Below, in pieces: positions 45,019 to 54,770 of a stretch of 64,000 nucleotides of DNA. The notes beneath the pieces were generated by a model. That model was not told the DNA's origin. It ran no database searches and saw only the letters and a list, made by a program, of their open reading frames with translations. Source of the DNA: Haladaptatus caseinilyticus (GTDB lineage: Archaea; Halobacteriota; Halobacteria; Halobacteriales; Haladaptataceae); contig NZ_CP111040.1 in NCBI RefSeq assembly GCF_026248685.1, positions 124,001 to 188,000 on the forward strand, written 5' to 3'. The first letter of the stretch is position 1. Every line of letters starts with the position of its first letter. The position numbers were made by a program, and so were the translations under genes.

Positions 45019-45759
45019 TCATTGTGCCGTTGAATTGACTATTTTTGCCTCCTCGCCAAGTCTTTGTTCCGCCTCATCGCGGTCCTCGGGATATCCAACG
45101 TCGATTCGCCACCCGTCCATACGAATCGCGTCGATCGTCCTACCACTTTGAATTAGCAAGTCAATCGCCTCACTGATCTCGTATTCGCCGCGGTTTGACG
45201 GCTGGACAAGGTGACAGGCGTGGAAGATAGCAGGTGTGAACGTGTAAAAGCCAGTCATTACGAGATTCGATGGCGGATCTTCAGGTTTTTCGACCACGTC
45301 TGTGATCTCGCCATAACTATTCGTAGCACAGACGCCAAACCTACTAGCATCCTCATATGGCACTTCTTCGGTGAGGAAAGCTGCATCTGCGCGATCTTCC
45401 TGTTGACGACGGACAACATCTTCTAAGTTCGCCTGGAAAATATTATCACCTAACATTAACATGAAGTCGTCGTTGATGAGTTCTTCTACGGTCAATAGAG
45501 CATGAGCTAGTCCTTTCTGTTCACGCTGATGTGCGTAGGTAATGGGAATGCCTTCGAACTCGTCATCATAGTGACTGATGATGTCCTCCTTTCGATACCC
45601 AACAACCACGACGAATTCGTCGGCGCCCAACTCTGCGAGTTGCTCGAAGCAATGTGTAACAATGGGCTTGCCATTCACTTCGACCAGCCCTTTTGGCTTG
45701 TCATTCGTAAGTGGTCGAAGACGCGTGCCCTTACCTGCCGCCAGTACAACAGCTTTCAT
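45019..45759 (-). CDS. aglF: Sugar-1-phosphate nucleotidylyltransferase (AglF/RmlA-like)
   Basis: The protein has 246 residues: MKAVVLAAGKGTRLRPLTND at the N-terminus and PKGLVEVNGKP, the nucleotide-binding signature, then KGLAHALLTVEE, MLMLGDNIF and VTGFYTF-like (VMTGFYTFTPAI). There is no acetyltransferase extension, so it is a simple UTP- or dTTP-dependent enzyme. AglF in Haloferax makes UDP-glucose for the next gene's product. Divergence from the UDP-glucose dehydrogenase gene (86 bp apart) fits that. The symbol is given from context and similarity pattern. On the minus strand AGTATTTAG lies about 30 nt before the start and may be its TATA element. Confidence 0.75.
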   Translation of the reverse strand: MKAVVLAAGKGTRLRPLTNDKPKGLVEVNGKPIVTHCFEQLAELGADEFVVVVGYRKEDIISHYDDEFEGIPITYAHQREQKGLAHALLTVEELINDDFMLMLGDNIFQANLEDVVRRQQEDRADAAFLTEEVPYEDASRFGVCATNSYGEITDVVEKPEDPPSNLVMTGFYTFTPAIFHACHLVQPSNRGEYEISEAIDLLIQSGRTIDAIRMDGWRIDVGYPEDRDEAEQRLGEEAKIVNSTAQ

Positions 45760-45845
45760 AATTTTTCCCAGTGTGCCAGTACTAAATACTTTTAGACTCG
45801 GTTACATCCGAAGGCTCAAGGAAAGATGCGGAAACGTATTAGATA

Positions 45846-47138
45846 ATGGATCTTAGTATCGTCGGAAGCGGATACGTTGGGACGACCGCTGCTGCCTGCT
45901 TCGCCGAACTTGGTCACCGCGTCACCAATATTGACATTGATGAGGATATTGTGGAGCGAATCAATAATGGTGAGGCACCTATCCACGAACCAAAGTTGGA
46001 CGAACTCATTGCCAAGCACGGCGGTTCTCGTCTTCGAGGAACGACCAGTTACACTGCGGTGGAGAACACAGACGCGACATTTCTCGCTCTTCCAACACCG
46101 TCACAAGAAGATGGCAGTATTGACACATCCATTATTGAGGCCGGTGCGCGGTCACTCGGCGAAGCGTTGGAAACGAAATCAGGATATCATCTTATTGTAG
46201 TTAAGAGCACTGTGGTTCCCGGAACCACAGAGGATATTTTAACGCCAATTCTAGAGGAGACTTCGAACAAGACCGCAGGTGATGAATTTGACATAGCCAT
46301 GAACCCTGAATTCTTGCGTGAGGGGAGTGCGGTCGACGATTTCTTAGTTCCCGACAAACTGGTTTTCGGTGCTGAAAATACTCGGGCAACAAAATGCCTT
46401 TCTGAAATATTCGAGACACTCATCCAGACATCTGATCCAGTGGTCGTCGAAACCGGAATCCGAGAGGCAGAGATGATTAAGTACGCGAATAACGCTTTTC
46501 TCGCTACCAAGGTAAGCCTCGTCAACGAACTTGGAAATATTTGTAAGGAATACGGTGTGGATACGTATGAGGTCATGGATGCCATTGGCTTTGACGACCG
46601 TATTAGTGAGCGATTCCTTCAAAGCGGGGTTGGCTGGGGTGGTAGTTGTTTCCCAAAGGATACTGCCGCACTGGTCGCATTCGCGCGTGAAACGGGATAT
46701 GATCCCTCACTCATTGAGGCTGCCATTGAGGTGAACGAAAAACAACCAAAACGCCTCCTTGATCTACTTGAAGCACACCTTGCTCCACAAGACAAACGGA
46801 TTGCTGTGCTCGGTCTCTCCTTCAAACCTGGAACTGACGATATTCGAAATTCGCGAGCAATTCCGGTAATCGATGGACTCCGAGATCGCGGGGCAAACGT
46901 CGTTGCTTATGATCCAGTTGCGATGAAGAATATGCGAGAACGTTTTCCGGATGTTGAGTACGCGGAATCAGCGACGATGGCGCTCGATGGTGCGAACGCT
47001 GCACTCGTCGTCACTGATTGGGATGAATTTGCCGCACTGGACGATGAGTTTGAACGAATGATCGATCCCATTGTGGTAGATGGCCGGCATATTATAAATT
47101 GCAAAGAAGAATTAGTATATGAAGGTCTAACGTGGTAG
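45846..47138 (+). CDS. aglM: UDP-glucose 6-dehydrogenase (AglM-like)
   Basis: The protein has 430 residues. The N-terminal NAD domain begins [36 protein letters not shown] and the central [20 protein letters not shown] follow; the catalytic cysteine is in [29 protein letters not shown] begins the UDP-binding domain. It oxidises UDP-glucose to UDP-glucuronate with two NAD. Hexuronic acids are standard in haloarchaeal glycans. The gene faces the nucleotidylyltransferase gene, which would supply its substrate. Confidence 0.9.
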   Translation: MDLSIVGSGYVGTTAAACFAELGHRVTNIDIDEDIVERINNGEAPIHEPKLDELIAKHGGSRLRGTTSYTAVENTDATFLALPTPSQEDGSIDTSIIEAGARSLGEALETKSGYHLIVVKSTVVPGTTEDILTPILEETSNKTAGDEFDIAMNPEFLREGSAVDDFLVPDKLVFGAENTRATKCLSEIFETLIQTSDPVVVETGIREAEMIKYANNAFLATKVSLVNELGNICKEYGVDTYEVMDAIGFDDRISERFLQSGVGWGGSCFPKDTAALVAFARETGYDPSLIEAAIEVNEKQPKRLLDLLEAHLAPQDKRIAVLGLSFKPGTDDIRNSRAIPVIDGLRDRGANVVAYDPVAMKNMRERFPDVEYAESATMALDGANAALVVTDWDEFAALDDEFERMIDPIVVDGRHIINCKEELVYEGLTW

Positions 47139-47332
47139 ATCCCGCCAAAGTATGATTGGCGACTGATTGAAGGCAACCTGATTCGGATTCCATTCTGTTG
47201 ATGAAAAACTGGTGTAGGACCTCATTTCCTAATCTTTGAATTTTGAACGGTCAGTACGGACACCCCCCGAAATAGAGCCAGATTGACCCGGTTTGGTCTT
47301 GATGTAGTCTACTGTTATAAGTCGACGCAAAG

Positions 47333-48190
47333 TTATCTAAACCATTCGTGTTTCCCTGCTAAGCCACGGATCTCCTTTAGTAAGTAGGCTACCTGTACGC
47401 GCGGTGTGATCTCAGACATGGAATAAAGAGTCCCCAATTGGTCTTCTGGAACCGACGTGGGATTAAACGATGGATCCTGAATGTTCCGTAATCCAGTCAC
47501 CAGAACCTCCGGTGAGGAACTAAACAGTCGTTGACGAGTCTCGGCCCATGTTTTTGCATCTTTGAGGTCAATCGACTCAAACTCTATGATGTAGCCGGCA
47601 TCTAGCTCTGGTGTTAGCCGCTGTAGCGTCACACCACCTCTTGGAGAGTCATGAAGGAACTCCCAAAACCCAGCAGGACTTCCACGATATTGACGGATAT
47701 CACCATGGTGGTAGCTCAATACACCATGTTTTGGCCGAGTGAGGATATCTCCCTGAAGGATTCCGACTTCAAAATGGACAACGACATCACATGTGTCCGC
47801 GATTGTTTCGATAACGTCGGAAGGAATGAGGACACCAAGATTCTCCGCCGGTTCCGGTTTGCATTGGATTTGATCTGCCGATGCCAACCACTCGATATCA
47901 GTCAGCGAGGTGTATGTCTGTGGATCCCGTTTTATTGCGTCTTTCACGTATTGCGTTCCCACACCCCAGTATTTTCCAACTTGACCACTAACATTGGAAT
48001 GATCACATTCGTCTATTGATCGAGATGTGGTATCCGAACGAACTGTACCTTCCTCTTCAGTTGCGTGGACAATAAGTGGTATTTCGACATTCGCTTTTAG
48101 CGCTGCTTGCCGTAGCGACTCGACCATCCAATCGGCAATCTGCGTAGTTCCCGTGAGAAAGCAAATTTGTAAGGGAGATTCAGAGGTCAT
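47333..48190 (-). CDS. Formyltransferase-family protein
   Basis: The protein has 285 residues. It has the formyl-transferase Rossmann layout (TSESPLQICFLTGTTQIADW) and the catalytic region GVLSYHHGDIRQYRGSPAGF, equal to the HxSLLPxYRG block of tRNA- and sugar-formyltransferases, followed by TLQRLTPELDAGYIIEFE. It lacks a tRNA-binding C-domain, so a sugar or amino-sugar N-formylation is more likely. Its start is 16 bp after the stop of the propeller gene, so the two are co-transcribed. An N-formylated amino sugar in the polysaccharide is inferred. Confidence 0.7.
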   Translation of the reverse strand: MTSESPLQICFLTGTTQIADWMVESLRQAALKANVEIPLIVHATEEEGTVRSDTTSRSIDECDHSNVSGQVGKYWGVGTQYVKDAIKRDPQTYTSLTDIEWLASADQIQCKPEPAENLGVLIPSDVIETIADTCDVVVHFEVGILQGDILTRPKHGVLSYHHGDIRQYRGSPAGFWEFLHDSPRGGVTLQRLTPELDAGYIIEFESIDLKDAKTWAETRQRLFSSSPEVLVTGLRNIQDPSFNPTSVPEDQLGTLYSMSEITPRVQVAYLLKEIRGLAGKHEWFR

Positions 48191-48206
48191 ATTTTTGCTT
48201 GGACTC

Positions 48207-49292
48207 TCATTGGGTAAAAACCCCTATTGACCAGTGTCGTGCTGTCAAAACGTTTCGACCTAATCCGATATTGCCGTCGACAGCACAGATCCACTTTCCG
48301 TTTACGAACCATGGATCAATGTGATGCATACAACCGCTGTTCCACCCAAATCGGCTATCGGAGGGAGTTAATATCGGAGATGATGGATGCTCCTCATCTT
48401 CGTACTCATTTGGAGTAAGGGTCGTGATCCTATACGCACGGAGCTGTTCTCCGTACCATTGCTCACAGTCCTGGAAAAAGAATAATATCTCTTCATCATC
48501 AATGATCGGCCGCCCGCCAGGCCGAAATGCACTTGTTCGACCGTCAACGACCGGATTCCGGCGATGGGGTGTCCAGTCAGCATTTTCGATATCTTCGCTC
48601 TCGGTGAAATATGCATATAGCCGATCCCCATCATGAGCATCTCCAATGAGCAACCACCAACGGTCGTTCCAGCGAAACACGACCGTATCGTCGGTCGCGT
48701 GTGAGGGCCGAATCAGATCCGATACTGGCGACCACTCTGTCGGGAACGGGTCAGCCTTGTATAGGATAACTCGCTGATCGTCCACATCACACTCCATTTC
48801 TGGAATCATGTAGTGTTCTCCATTCCAACTAAAAACGAAGGGAAACGAAAGGTGGTGGTCAGTTTTCAGCACTACTTGATCATACTCCCAGCTCCGTCCG
48901 GCGTCGGGGCTTGTCGCATGACCGATAACCGCGTCCGGGACTTTTGAATCATTGAAAATTTCGAAAAAGAGATGGTACTCACCGTCTTCGATGAACAGAA
49001 ATGGATCCGCGACGAAATCAGCGGAGCCATAATCGGTTACGGCCGTCCGAGTTAGGACAGGATTTGAAACGTCACATGGAGACGACGGGCGAAACGGGCT
49101 CCGAGCAACAGAGGTAGTATTTGAGGATAGACCAGGGAAACACTCGACAGCCGCGATTGGTCTCGCTTGTTGATTGATTTGGTGTCGTTCTCGAAAATAC
49201 TTAGGTAGGTCGTAGTGAAGGAACTCCCCTAGTCGCCACGCAGAATGATCTACGTACGGTAGTTTCTTGAGCTCAGACTTCAAGCGTCTCAT
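48207..49292 (-). CDS. GIPC-glucosaminyltransferase-like beta-propeller protein
   Basis: The protein has 361 residues. From about residue 90 it reads SADFVADPFLFIEDGEYHLF, FEIFNDSKVPDAVIGHATSP, and WEYDQVVLKTDHHLSFPFVF, then WNGEHYMIPEM: repeated five-bladed-propeller blades with DPF and W/Y motifs, as in the N-terminal domain of glucosamine inositolphosphorylceramide transferase-like proteins and GH43-type folds. There is no signal peptide. It is paired with the formyltransferase gene. A glycan-modifying role is inferred; no catalytic residues can be assigned with confidence. Confidence 0.6.
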   Translation of the reverse strand: MRRLKSELKKLPYVDHSAWRLGEFLHYDLPKYFRERHQINQQARPIAAVECFPGLSSNTTSVARSPFRPSSPCDVSNPVLTRTAVTDYGSADFVADPFLFIEDGEYHLFFEIFNDSKVPDAVIGHATSPDAGRSWEYDQVVLKTDHHLSFPFVFSWNGEHYMIPEMECDVDDQRVILYKADPFPTEWSPVSDLIRPSHATDDTVVFRWNDRWWLLIGDAHDGDRLYAYFTESEDIENADWTPHRRNPVVDGRTSAFRPGGRPIIDDEEILFFFQDCEQWYGEQLRAYRITTLTPNEYEDEEHPSSPILTPSDSRFGWNSGCMHHIDPWFVNGKWICAVDGNIGLGRNVLTARHWSIGVFTQ

Positions 49293-49624
49293 AATCTCAT
49301 TTCTTCCAATATAATCATATGTATAATTGACTCATTTGTATTAGTATAGTGAATTAAAGTGACTAGAAATGATAGTAGTTTCTATTTGATTCCAGACTTG
49401 CGTCCTGAAGACCAAACAGACGCAACAGTACTATGGATCCTAAACTCACGTTCGTCCTTATTTCTGTTCAATTACCGGAGCGTGAAGCCGTGATATTACT
49501 CTCAATCACCTTCGATCGCCCACTCCAATCGGAATTCATATTACATGCCTATATTGAATCGGCGTCGAGCTGTCGGAATTTGACTATCGGAGGCGAAGCT
49601 AATGATGGAAGCACCGTAATCAAT
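49293..49624. other. Intergenic stretch between two minus-strand genes
   Basis: This is the upstream region of the propeller-formyltransferase pair (332 bp), AT-rich near 49293-49380. No gene, repeat or terminator was recognised; a plus-strand frame (49433-49744) runs into the next gene antisense and is judged random. Confidence 0.4.
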
Positions 49625-50716
49625 TCATGTATTGGACTGCCCAATCGCACGAGAGACTGCATCGAGGAACCCGGCTTCAAGTGCTGTGGCCGAATAGTTA
49701 GAGGAGACTCGTTCTCGTCCTGCTTGCCCGAACTGACTCCGTAGATTTTCATTATCGGCGAGCATTCGTAGGTGCTGGCAATGTTTGTCTTTCGCATCCG
49801 CCGGTGCCAGAAGTCCGGTTCGGCCTTCTTCAACTGATTCAGAGATACCCCCGGCCGTGCTTCCCACTATCGGAAGGCCGCATGCCATCGCTTCGATAAC
49901 CGTGATGCAGAGTCCTTCTCGGCGAGACGGTTGAAAGTAAATGTCGAGTCCAGCAAGAAACGACGGGATTTCGTCCGGTGGGATTTCGCCATGAAAGGTA
50001 ACACGGCTAGGGACTTGCTCCAAAACACGTGTTTCTAGGTCCTCACGTTGTGGACCATCGCCGACAACATGAAATTCGATCCCATCATCTAACTCCATTG
50101 CACAATCTATTAGACAGTCGTAATTCTTAGCAGGGATGAGTTGTCCAATCGAACCCACGCGAATCACTCCATCATCGCGTGTTGGTTCAGTAACTGAGAT
50201 ATATGTCTCTAAATCGACGCCTGCGATCGGAACGACGGTGATATTCGAATTCGAGACACCCTCAGTCCGTACCATTGATGCAACTGCCTCGGAGTCGGCG
50301 AGGATTTGATCACACCCCTTAAAAGCATTTCTGGAGATCTTTTTCCTTAGCGTGCTCGTGTATCCCGCCGAATTTTGCCAGCCGAGGATGACTGGAACTC
50401 TCTGTAGGTTGCCGAGAACGGTGCCGATAACGAGAGAATGAAAGAGCGATGTGACCAAAATGTCGGTCTTACTGAGCAACTTCCATAGGGGAGTAAGACC
50501 ATCCAGTCGAAACTTCGGATCTATCTCCAGGTCGATGACTGTAACATGATCCGGAAGCAACGAGACAACTCCATTCCCTTTGCCCTCGAGGCCAACAACC
50601 GTAATATCGAATCGCTCGGGATCGAGTTGCTGTAATAGTCGGGCCATTCCGACCTGTGCGCCACCGACATTGAGGCCATCGATGAGATACGTCAACCGAT
50701 GCGTGGGTTTGGCCAT
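49625..50716 (-). CDS. GT4-type glycosyltransferase
   Basis: Starting at 50716 (MAKPTHRLTYLIDGLNVGGA) the protein has 363 residues; a more upstream start would overlap the divergent gene and lacks family character. VGGAQ is the acceptor loop; RVGSIGQLIPAKNYDCLIDC starts the second half; FQPSRREGLCITVIEAMACG is the EX7E motif. It is a cytosolic retaining glycosyltransferase of the polysaccharide cluster, donor unknown. Confidence 0.85.
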   Translation of the reverse strand: MAKPTHRLTYLIDGLNVGGAQVGMARLLQQLDPERFDITVVGLEGKGNGVVSLLPDHVTVIDLEIDPKFRLDGLTPLWKLLSKTDILVTSLFHSLVIGTVLGNLQRVPVILGWQNSAGYTSTLRKKISRNAFKGCDQILADSEAVASMVRTEGVSNSNITVVPIAGVDLETYISVTEPTRDDGVIRVGSIGQLIPAKNYDCLIDCAMELDDGIEFHVVGDGPQREDLETRVLEQVPSRVTFHGEIPPDEIPSFLAGLDIYFQPSRREGLCITVIEAMACGLPIVGSTAGGISESVEEGRTGLLAPADAKDKHCQHLRMLADNENLRSQFGQAGRERVSSNYSATALEAGFLDAVSRAIGQSNT

Positions 50717-50855
50717 CGGTTTATTGCAGTCATAGCCATAACGAAAAGGTTGCGTTTGTTCTGTATTACCGGTAGAGACAACTAATGACGGAATGAAGGC
50801 GATAGCCATCGACAACCGTTGGTCTTTTCGTTGTCTGAAATTAAATGTTCCTCTA

Positions 50856-51743
50856 ATGTATTCGATCTCACAAATAATCAATGCACTACGGAATCCGGGA
50901 CGTGCAGGTGTCGAAATAAATCGCCATTTTCACTCCCGTGTGTCTGGAAACGATCCTGCTGAAAGTATCTTCGATGAGGATTGGGACAACCTTATTATTT
51001 TAGATGCTTGCCGGTATGATGCGTTTGCCGCCCGGTCTTCACTCCCTGGATCGCTTGAAAGTCGTCGATCGCTCGGAGCCACAACCTCTGAATTCGTCCG
51101 CGAGAATTTTAAAGGCAGGACGCTTCATGATACGGTTTACGTGTCTGCAAATGTCTGGTATCTCAAACTACTTGATGAGCTTCACAGTGAACTCCACAAA
51201 TTCATCAACCTACAGGACCAACATCACGATGAAGAGCGTGGAACGGTCCTTCCTGAAGTAGTCACGAAAAAAGCACGGAGTGTGGCCGAAGAATATCCGA
51301 ATAAGCGACTCATCATCCATTATTTGCAGCCCCATCAGCCTTATATTGGGCCGACTGGACGCGAACGGTTTAAAGTATCCCCCGGACTTCGAGAGACACT
51401 CCAACAAAGCGATGTGAATGACGAATTGCTACGGACAGCGTATCAAGAAAACCTCGACCTCGTGCTCGATTCGGTTGCTGACCTTCTACCCTCCCTCGAA
51501 GGTCGGACGATTGTTACTGCAGACCACGGGGAAATGCTTGGTGAGCGGGGGCGGCCTGTGCCAGTTCGAACGTATGGTCACTTTAGCGGGCTTTATCACG
51601 ACGAACTGGTGACTGTACCATGGCTCGTTATTGATGAGGGACAGCGAAAGGAAATCATTTCGGAGTCACCTTCGGTCCAATTGGACGACCAGGACACAGA
51701 AGAGGTAGACGAGCGACTGCGGCAACTTGGATACAAGGTATAA
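50856..51743 (+). CDS. Alkaline-phosphatase/sulfatase-superfamily enzyme, DACRYD subtype
   Basis: Starting at the ATG at 50856 the product has 295 residues (MYSISQIINALRNPGRAGVE ...); an earlier in-frame ATG at 50793 is less likely as it would leave only 76 bp to the divergent gene. It has NLIILDACRYDAFAAR, then RSLGATTSEFVRENF (Thr at the nucleophile place, no C-x-P-x-R), HYLQPHQPYIG, TADHGEMLGERGRP, and ends LRQLGYKV. It is the closest relative in the window of the protein at 32719-33702, with the shared G-x-x-T-x-E-F/Y-V block. Glycan phosphate chemistry is inferred. Confidence 0.75.
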   Translation: MYSISQIINALRNPGRAGVEINRHFHSRVSGNDPAESIFDEDWDNLIILDACRYDAFAARSSLPGSLESRRSLGATTSEFVRENFKGRTLHDTVYVSANVWYLKLLDELHSELHKFINLQDQHHDEERGTVLPEVVTKKARSVAEEYPNKRLIIHYLQPHQPYIGPTGRERFKVSPGLRETLQQSDVNDELLRTAYQENLDLVLDSVADLLPSLEGRTIVTADHGEMLGERGRPVPVRTYGHFSGLYHDELVTVPWLVIDEGQRKEIISESPSVQLDDQDTEEVDERLRQLGYKV

Positions 51744-51999
51744 TATCTATATGACCAGAATGTGGATGAAGTAGTTCAATGCGGTTGCTTTACCACTAAT
51801 GCGAATAATGATTGAATATGTGTCATCTAAGAAACCCTCAACGCAGTTCGATTGTCTCTCATTTCCCGTTCGGTGGGTTGAAATATCTCGGCAGTACGTT
51901 TAGTGGACGAACATCATCCGATATGATTCCGCAAATTATGTGTCTTGATCCTCGACTTTTAATTGCCTGTATCCAACTAACAACACGGTTGTCCAAACA

Positions 52000-53226
52000 A
52001 TGAAAATTGCGTTCATTCACCCTAGTTGGCCAGGAAGTGAAGGGACTGGTGCGACCCACAGCGCTACACAGGTTGCGAAAGGACTTGCCGAACGGGGTAA
52101 TGAAGTGCATGTCTTCTGCACGGAGCCAATAGACAATGTATCGACAACAGAGGAAAATATGACACTTAAATATCTACCTGCTGAGGGTCGCCTCCACCAT
52201 TATCAATATAACTTAAAACTGAACCATACGCTAAAGGAGCGTGCTTCGGAATTCGACAAGTATGATATCGTCCACAGTTATCTCACAATTCTGATTCCCG
52301 GGCTTGAAGCTATTGGGAAGCGGACCTCTGCATCGACTGTTGCGACATTAAATGCATACGGTGGCGTTTGCCCAAAAAACGACCTATATTATTTGGATGA
52401 GCAACAGTGTAAGAGCGCCTCGTTCGCTAAATGCACATCTTGCATCGCGCAGACGAGTGATAACACGGATGAGAATCCCATCCGTCTTACTGCCAGCCGA
52501 TTAGCAAACCTCAAACTGGTAATGGAGGGTAAGCGTAACTTGGACCACCTCGATGCGTTTCGAGCGCCCTCCGGGCATGTTCGAGAAAACTACGTGCGTC
52601 ACGAGTTCCCCGAGGACAAAATTCAGGTGATTCCCCACCCGCTCAACTCAGATTTCCTTGTTGACCACCGAAGCGAGTTCACGGAACCCTATCGGCTCCT
52701 TTATGTTGGATTTTTGAAACAAAAGAAGGGGGTTGAAGAGCTAATTCCAATAGTCACACGGCTTCGAGAACTAACCGACGCACAGTTTACGCTTTCCATC
52801 GTTGGGAAAGGCCCAAGCGAAAAACGAATGCGCGAACAAACTCAGCAGCTGGGTGTCGAGGATATTGTTGAGTTCCGCGGGTTCATGTCAAACGAAGAAC
52901 TCCCCAATATATATGCGAATCACGATCTCTTTGTTTATCCGAGTCTCTGGGAGGAACCACTGGGTCGAGTATACATAGAATCCCTGGCTACTGGGACGCC
53001 GATCGTTTCGTCTGCATACGGGAGTATTGAGGAAATAATAGGTGATGGAGGTGTGGCTGTCCACGGGGGGCCCGATTCGTTCGCTCACGAGATATCATCA
53101 TTATTCAGTGGTAGGACACTGAAGGAGATGTCTGCTGCAGCTATTTGCGAAGCACAGAAATTTCGCCGGGAAGCCGTTGTCAACCGGATTGAAAAAATGT
53201 ACGAACAGATAGTGATCGATGAATAA
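52000..53226 (+). CDS. GT4-type glycosyltransferase with Cys-rich loop
   Basis: The protein has 408 residues. It starts MKIAFIHPSWPGSEGTGATH. Near residue 125 it has a loop with GVCPKNDLYYLDEQQCKSAS and FAKCTSCIAQ, four cysteines that could bind a metal; such loops are known in one GT4 branch. YVGFLKQKKGVEELIPIVTR starts the second half and YPSLWEEPLGRVYIESLATG is the EX7E region. It is monocistronic; the preceding 256 bp contain no clear gene. Confidence 0.85.
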   Translation: MKIAFIHPSWPGSEGTGATHSATQVAKGLAERGNEVHVFCTEPIDNVSTTEENMTLKYLPAEGRLHHYQYNLKLNHTLKERASEFDKYDIVHSYLTILIPGLEAIGKRTSASTVATLNAYGGVCPKNDLYYLDEQQCKSASFAKCTSCIAQTSDNTDENPIRLTASRLANLKLVMEGKRNLDHLDAFRAPSGHVRENYVRHEFPEDKIQVIPHPLNSDFLVDHRSEFTEPYRLLYVGFLKQKKGVEELIPIVTRLRELTDAQFTLSIVGKGPSEKRMREQTQQLGVEDIVEFRGFMSNEELPNIYANHDLFVYPSLWEEPLGRVYIESLATGTPIVSSAYGSIEEIIGDGGVAVHGGPDSFAHEISSLFSGRTLKEMSAAAICEAQKFRREAVVNRIEKMYEQIVIDE

Positions 53227-53465
53227 GCCGCAGAGACTTTGAAACCGCGTGAGAAAATTGACCCTACCTAAAAGGTGAATAATTTGTTTGCTTACGTTCA
53301 GTGGTGATCAGTTATAAGATCGCATTATCGAATTCCATCTACTATTCACTGTTCATATTAGTTTCTTTGTTGCAATTAAAATCCGTAGTTAGGATGATGA
53401 ACAATAGATTCAAAAACTTTAGGATATAAGCGAGTAATTGAATAGTTAATGAAAAAGGTGCTATT

Positions 53466-54710
53466 ATGACAAATTTGTCCGTGGGAGACGCTAAAAATTA
53501 CGGTTCGCTATTCAACTGTGCGTTTGTAGTTTCTCTACTGCTGCCATTTGCATTCATAGTTCGACAAGACATTGCAGTCTCTGGAATTGGAATCGAAAAA
53601 CTCGTTTTTGTAACCGTCATGGTGATCTGGATCGGGAGTATAGCCCAGCGAAGATCTATTCGTGTTCCAAATATGTATCATATGGCTGCTATTCTTCTCA
53701 TCTTTTGGAATCTAAGCAGCATTCTCTGGACAACGAGTACGAGTAAAACAGTAGCAATACTCCCAAATAGCTTCGTCATACTTGTTGTCGTATTAATGAT
53801 ATGGGACCTTTATCGTACCGCGACACAGATGAATATTGCTGCGTCGTCGTATTCGGCCACCTCGTTTATATTTTCAATACTTATATTCCGGAACTATGTG
53901 CTCGGCATCGCCTATGGACCCGGCAGATACACTGCACTTGGAGTAAATCCCAATGTTATCGCACTTCCTCTTCTCCTCAGTATCCCGATTTCGTGGCGGC
54001 TTATTCAACGCCGCTACTTCACCGGGTATTTCAGTATTTTTACGAAATTACAACTCCTCATTGTCCCAGCAGCGGTCATACTGACTGGCTCTCGGCAAGG
54101 TTTGATTGGGCTTATCCTTGTTTTCTCCTATCCAGTATGGTCACTCATATCTGAACGTACAACGTCTATTCCTAGTTGGAAAGTGCTCGTCCCAACAGTA
54201 ATCACTGGTATCGTTTTTCTCATGGAATCTCGAGATGTCCTTGATCGATTTCTAACCATTCCGACAGCTGTTTTGAGCGGGGACTTCGGAAGTCGTGGCG
54301 TTCAGTGGATCGCAGGATGGACTCTCTTTCAGGATTCGATGGTTGTCGGAATCGGAGCCAACACGTTCAACACCGCGATCGAACCCCTCATCGGCTATCA
54401 GGTCGCTCCCGACAATACGTATCTTCTTGTATTGTACGAATTAGGCATCATCGGAATAATATTTTTATTCTCACTATTAGCAATCCTGTTTTATATCGAC
54501 CAGAGAAACGGGAATTCGGTATATAATTCATGGACAGCGATTTTAGTCACGTGGTGCGTTATCGGGCTCGTTAATGATCTCATTTGGGTGCCACTTTATT
54601 GGTACCTCTTCACATGGTTGGTTGCGGATCGAAGTGGTAATCAGGGAGTTTCGACTTGGAATTTGAGTGTTTCTGAATGGCTACTTTCGCGGCAACATAT
54701 AACAGATTGA
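53466..54710 (+). CDS. O-antigen ligase/Wzy-like polymerase candidate
   Basis: The protein has 414 residues with about ten to eleven hydrophobic helices. Basic residues after the helix ILTGSRQGLIGLILVFSYPV and the motif VVGIGANTFNTAIEPLIGYQ, then PDNTYLLVLYELGIIGIIFL, match the Wzy_C pattern; the usual His before the second block is Asp-Asn here, so it is closer to polymerases than ligases. It likely polymerises repeat units after flipping by the next gene's product. It is convergent with the flippase gene, stops 60 bp apart. Confidence 0.75.
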   Translation: MTNLSVGDAKNYGSLFNCAFVVSLLLPFAFIVRQDIAVSGIGIEKLVFVTVMVIWIGSIAQRRSIRVPNMYHMAAILLIFWNLSSILWTTSTSKTVAILPNSFVILVVVLMIWDLYRTATQMNIAASSYSATSFIFSILIFRNYVLGIAYGPGRYTALGVNPNVIALPLLLSIPISWRLIQRRYFTGYFSIFTKLQLLIVPAAVILTGSRQGLIGLILVFSYPVWSLISERTTSIPSWKVLVPTVITGIVFLMESRDVLDRFLTIPTAVLSGDFGSRGVQWIAGWTLFQDSMVVGIGANTFNTAIEPLIGYQVAPDNTYLLVLYELGIIGIIFLFSLLAILFYIDQRNGNSVYNSWTAILVTWCVIGLVNDLIWVPLYWYLFTWLVADRSGNQGVSTWNLSVSEWLLSRQHITD

Positions 54711-54770
54711 GAGTTATCACGATACACCTGCCCAAATTGTAATCATATCTAAAATCAGCTTACAAAAAAT

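Noticed and set aside
51812-52003. 63-codon frame overlapping the start of the GT4 gene at 52000
   Set aside because: No domain, unusual composition for the organism and no upstream signal; overlap probably by chance.
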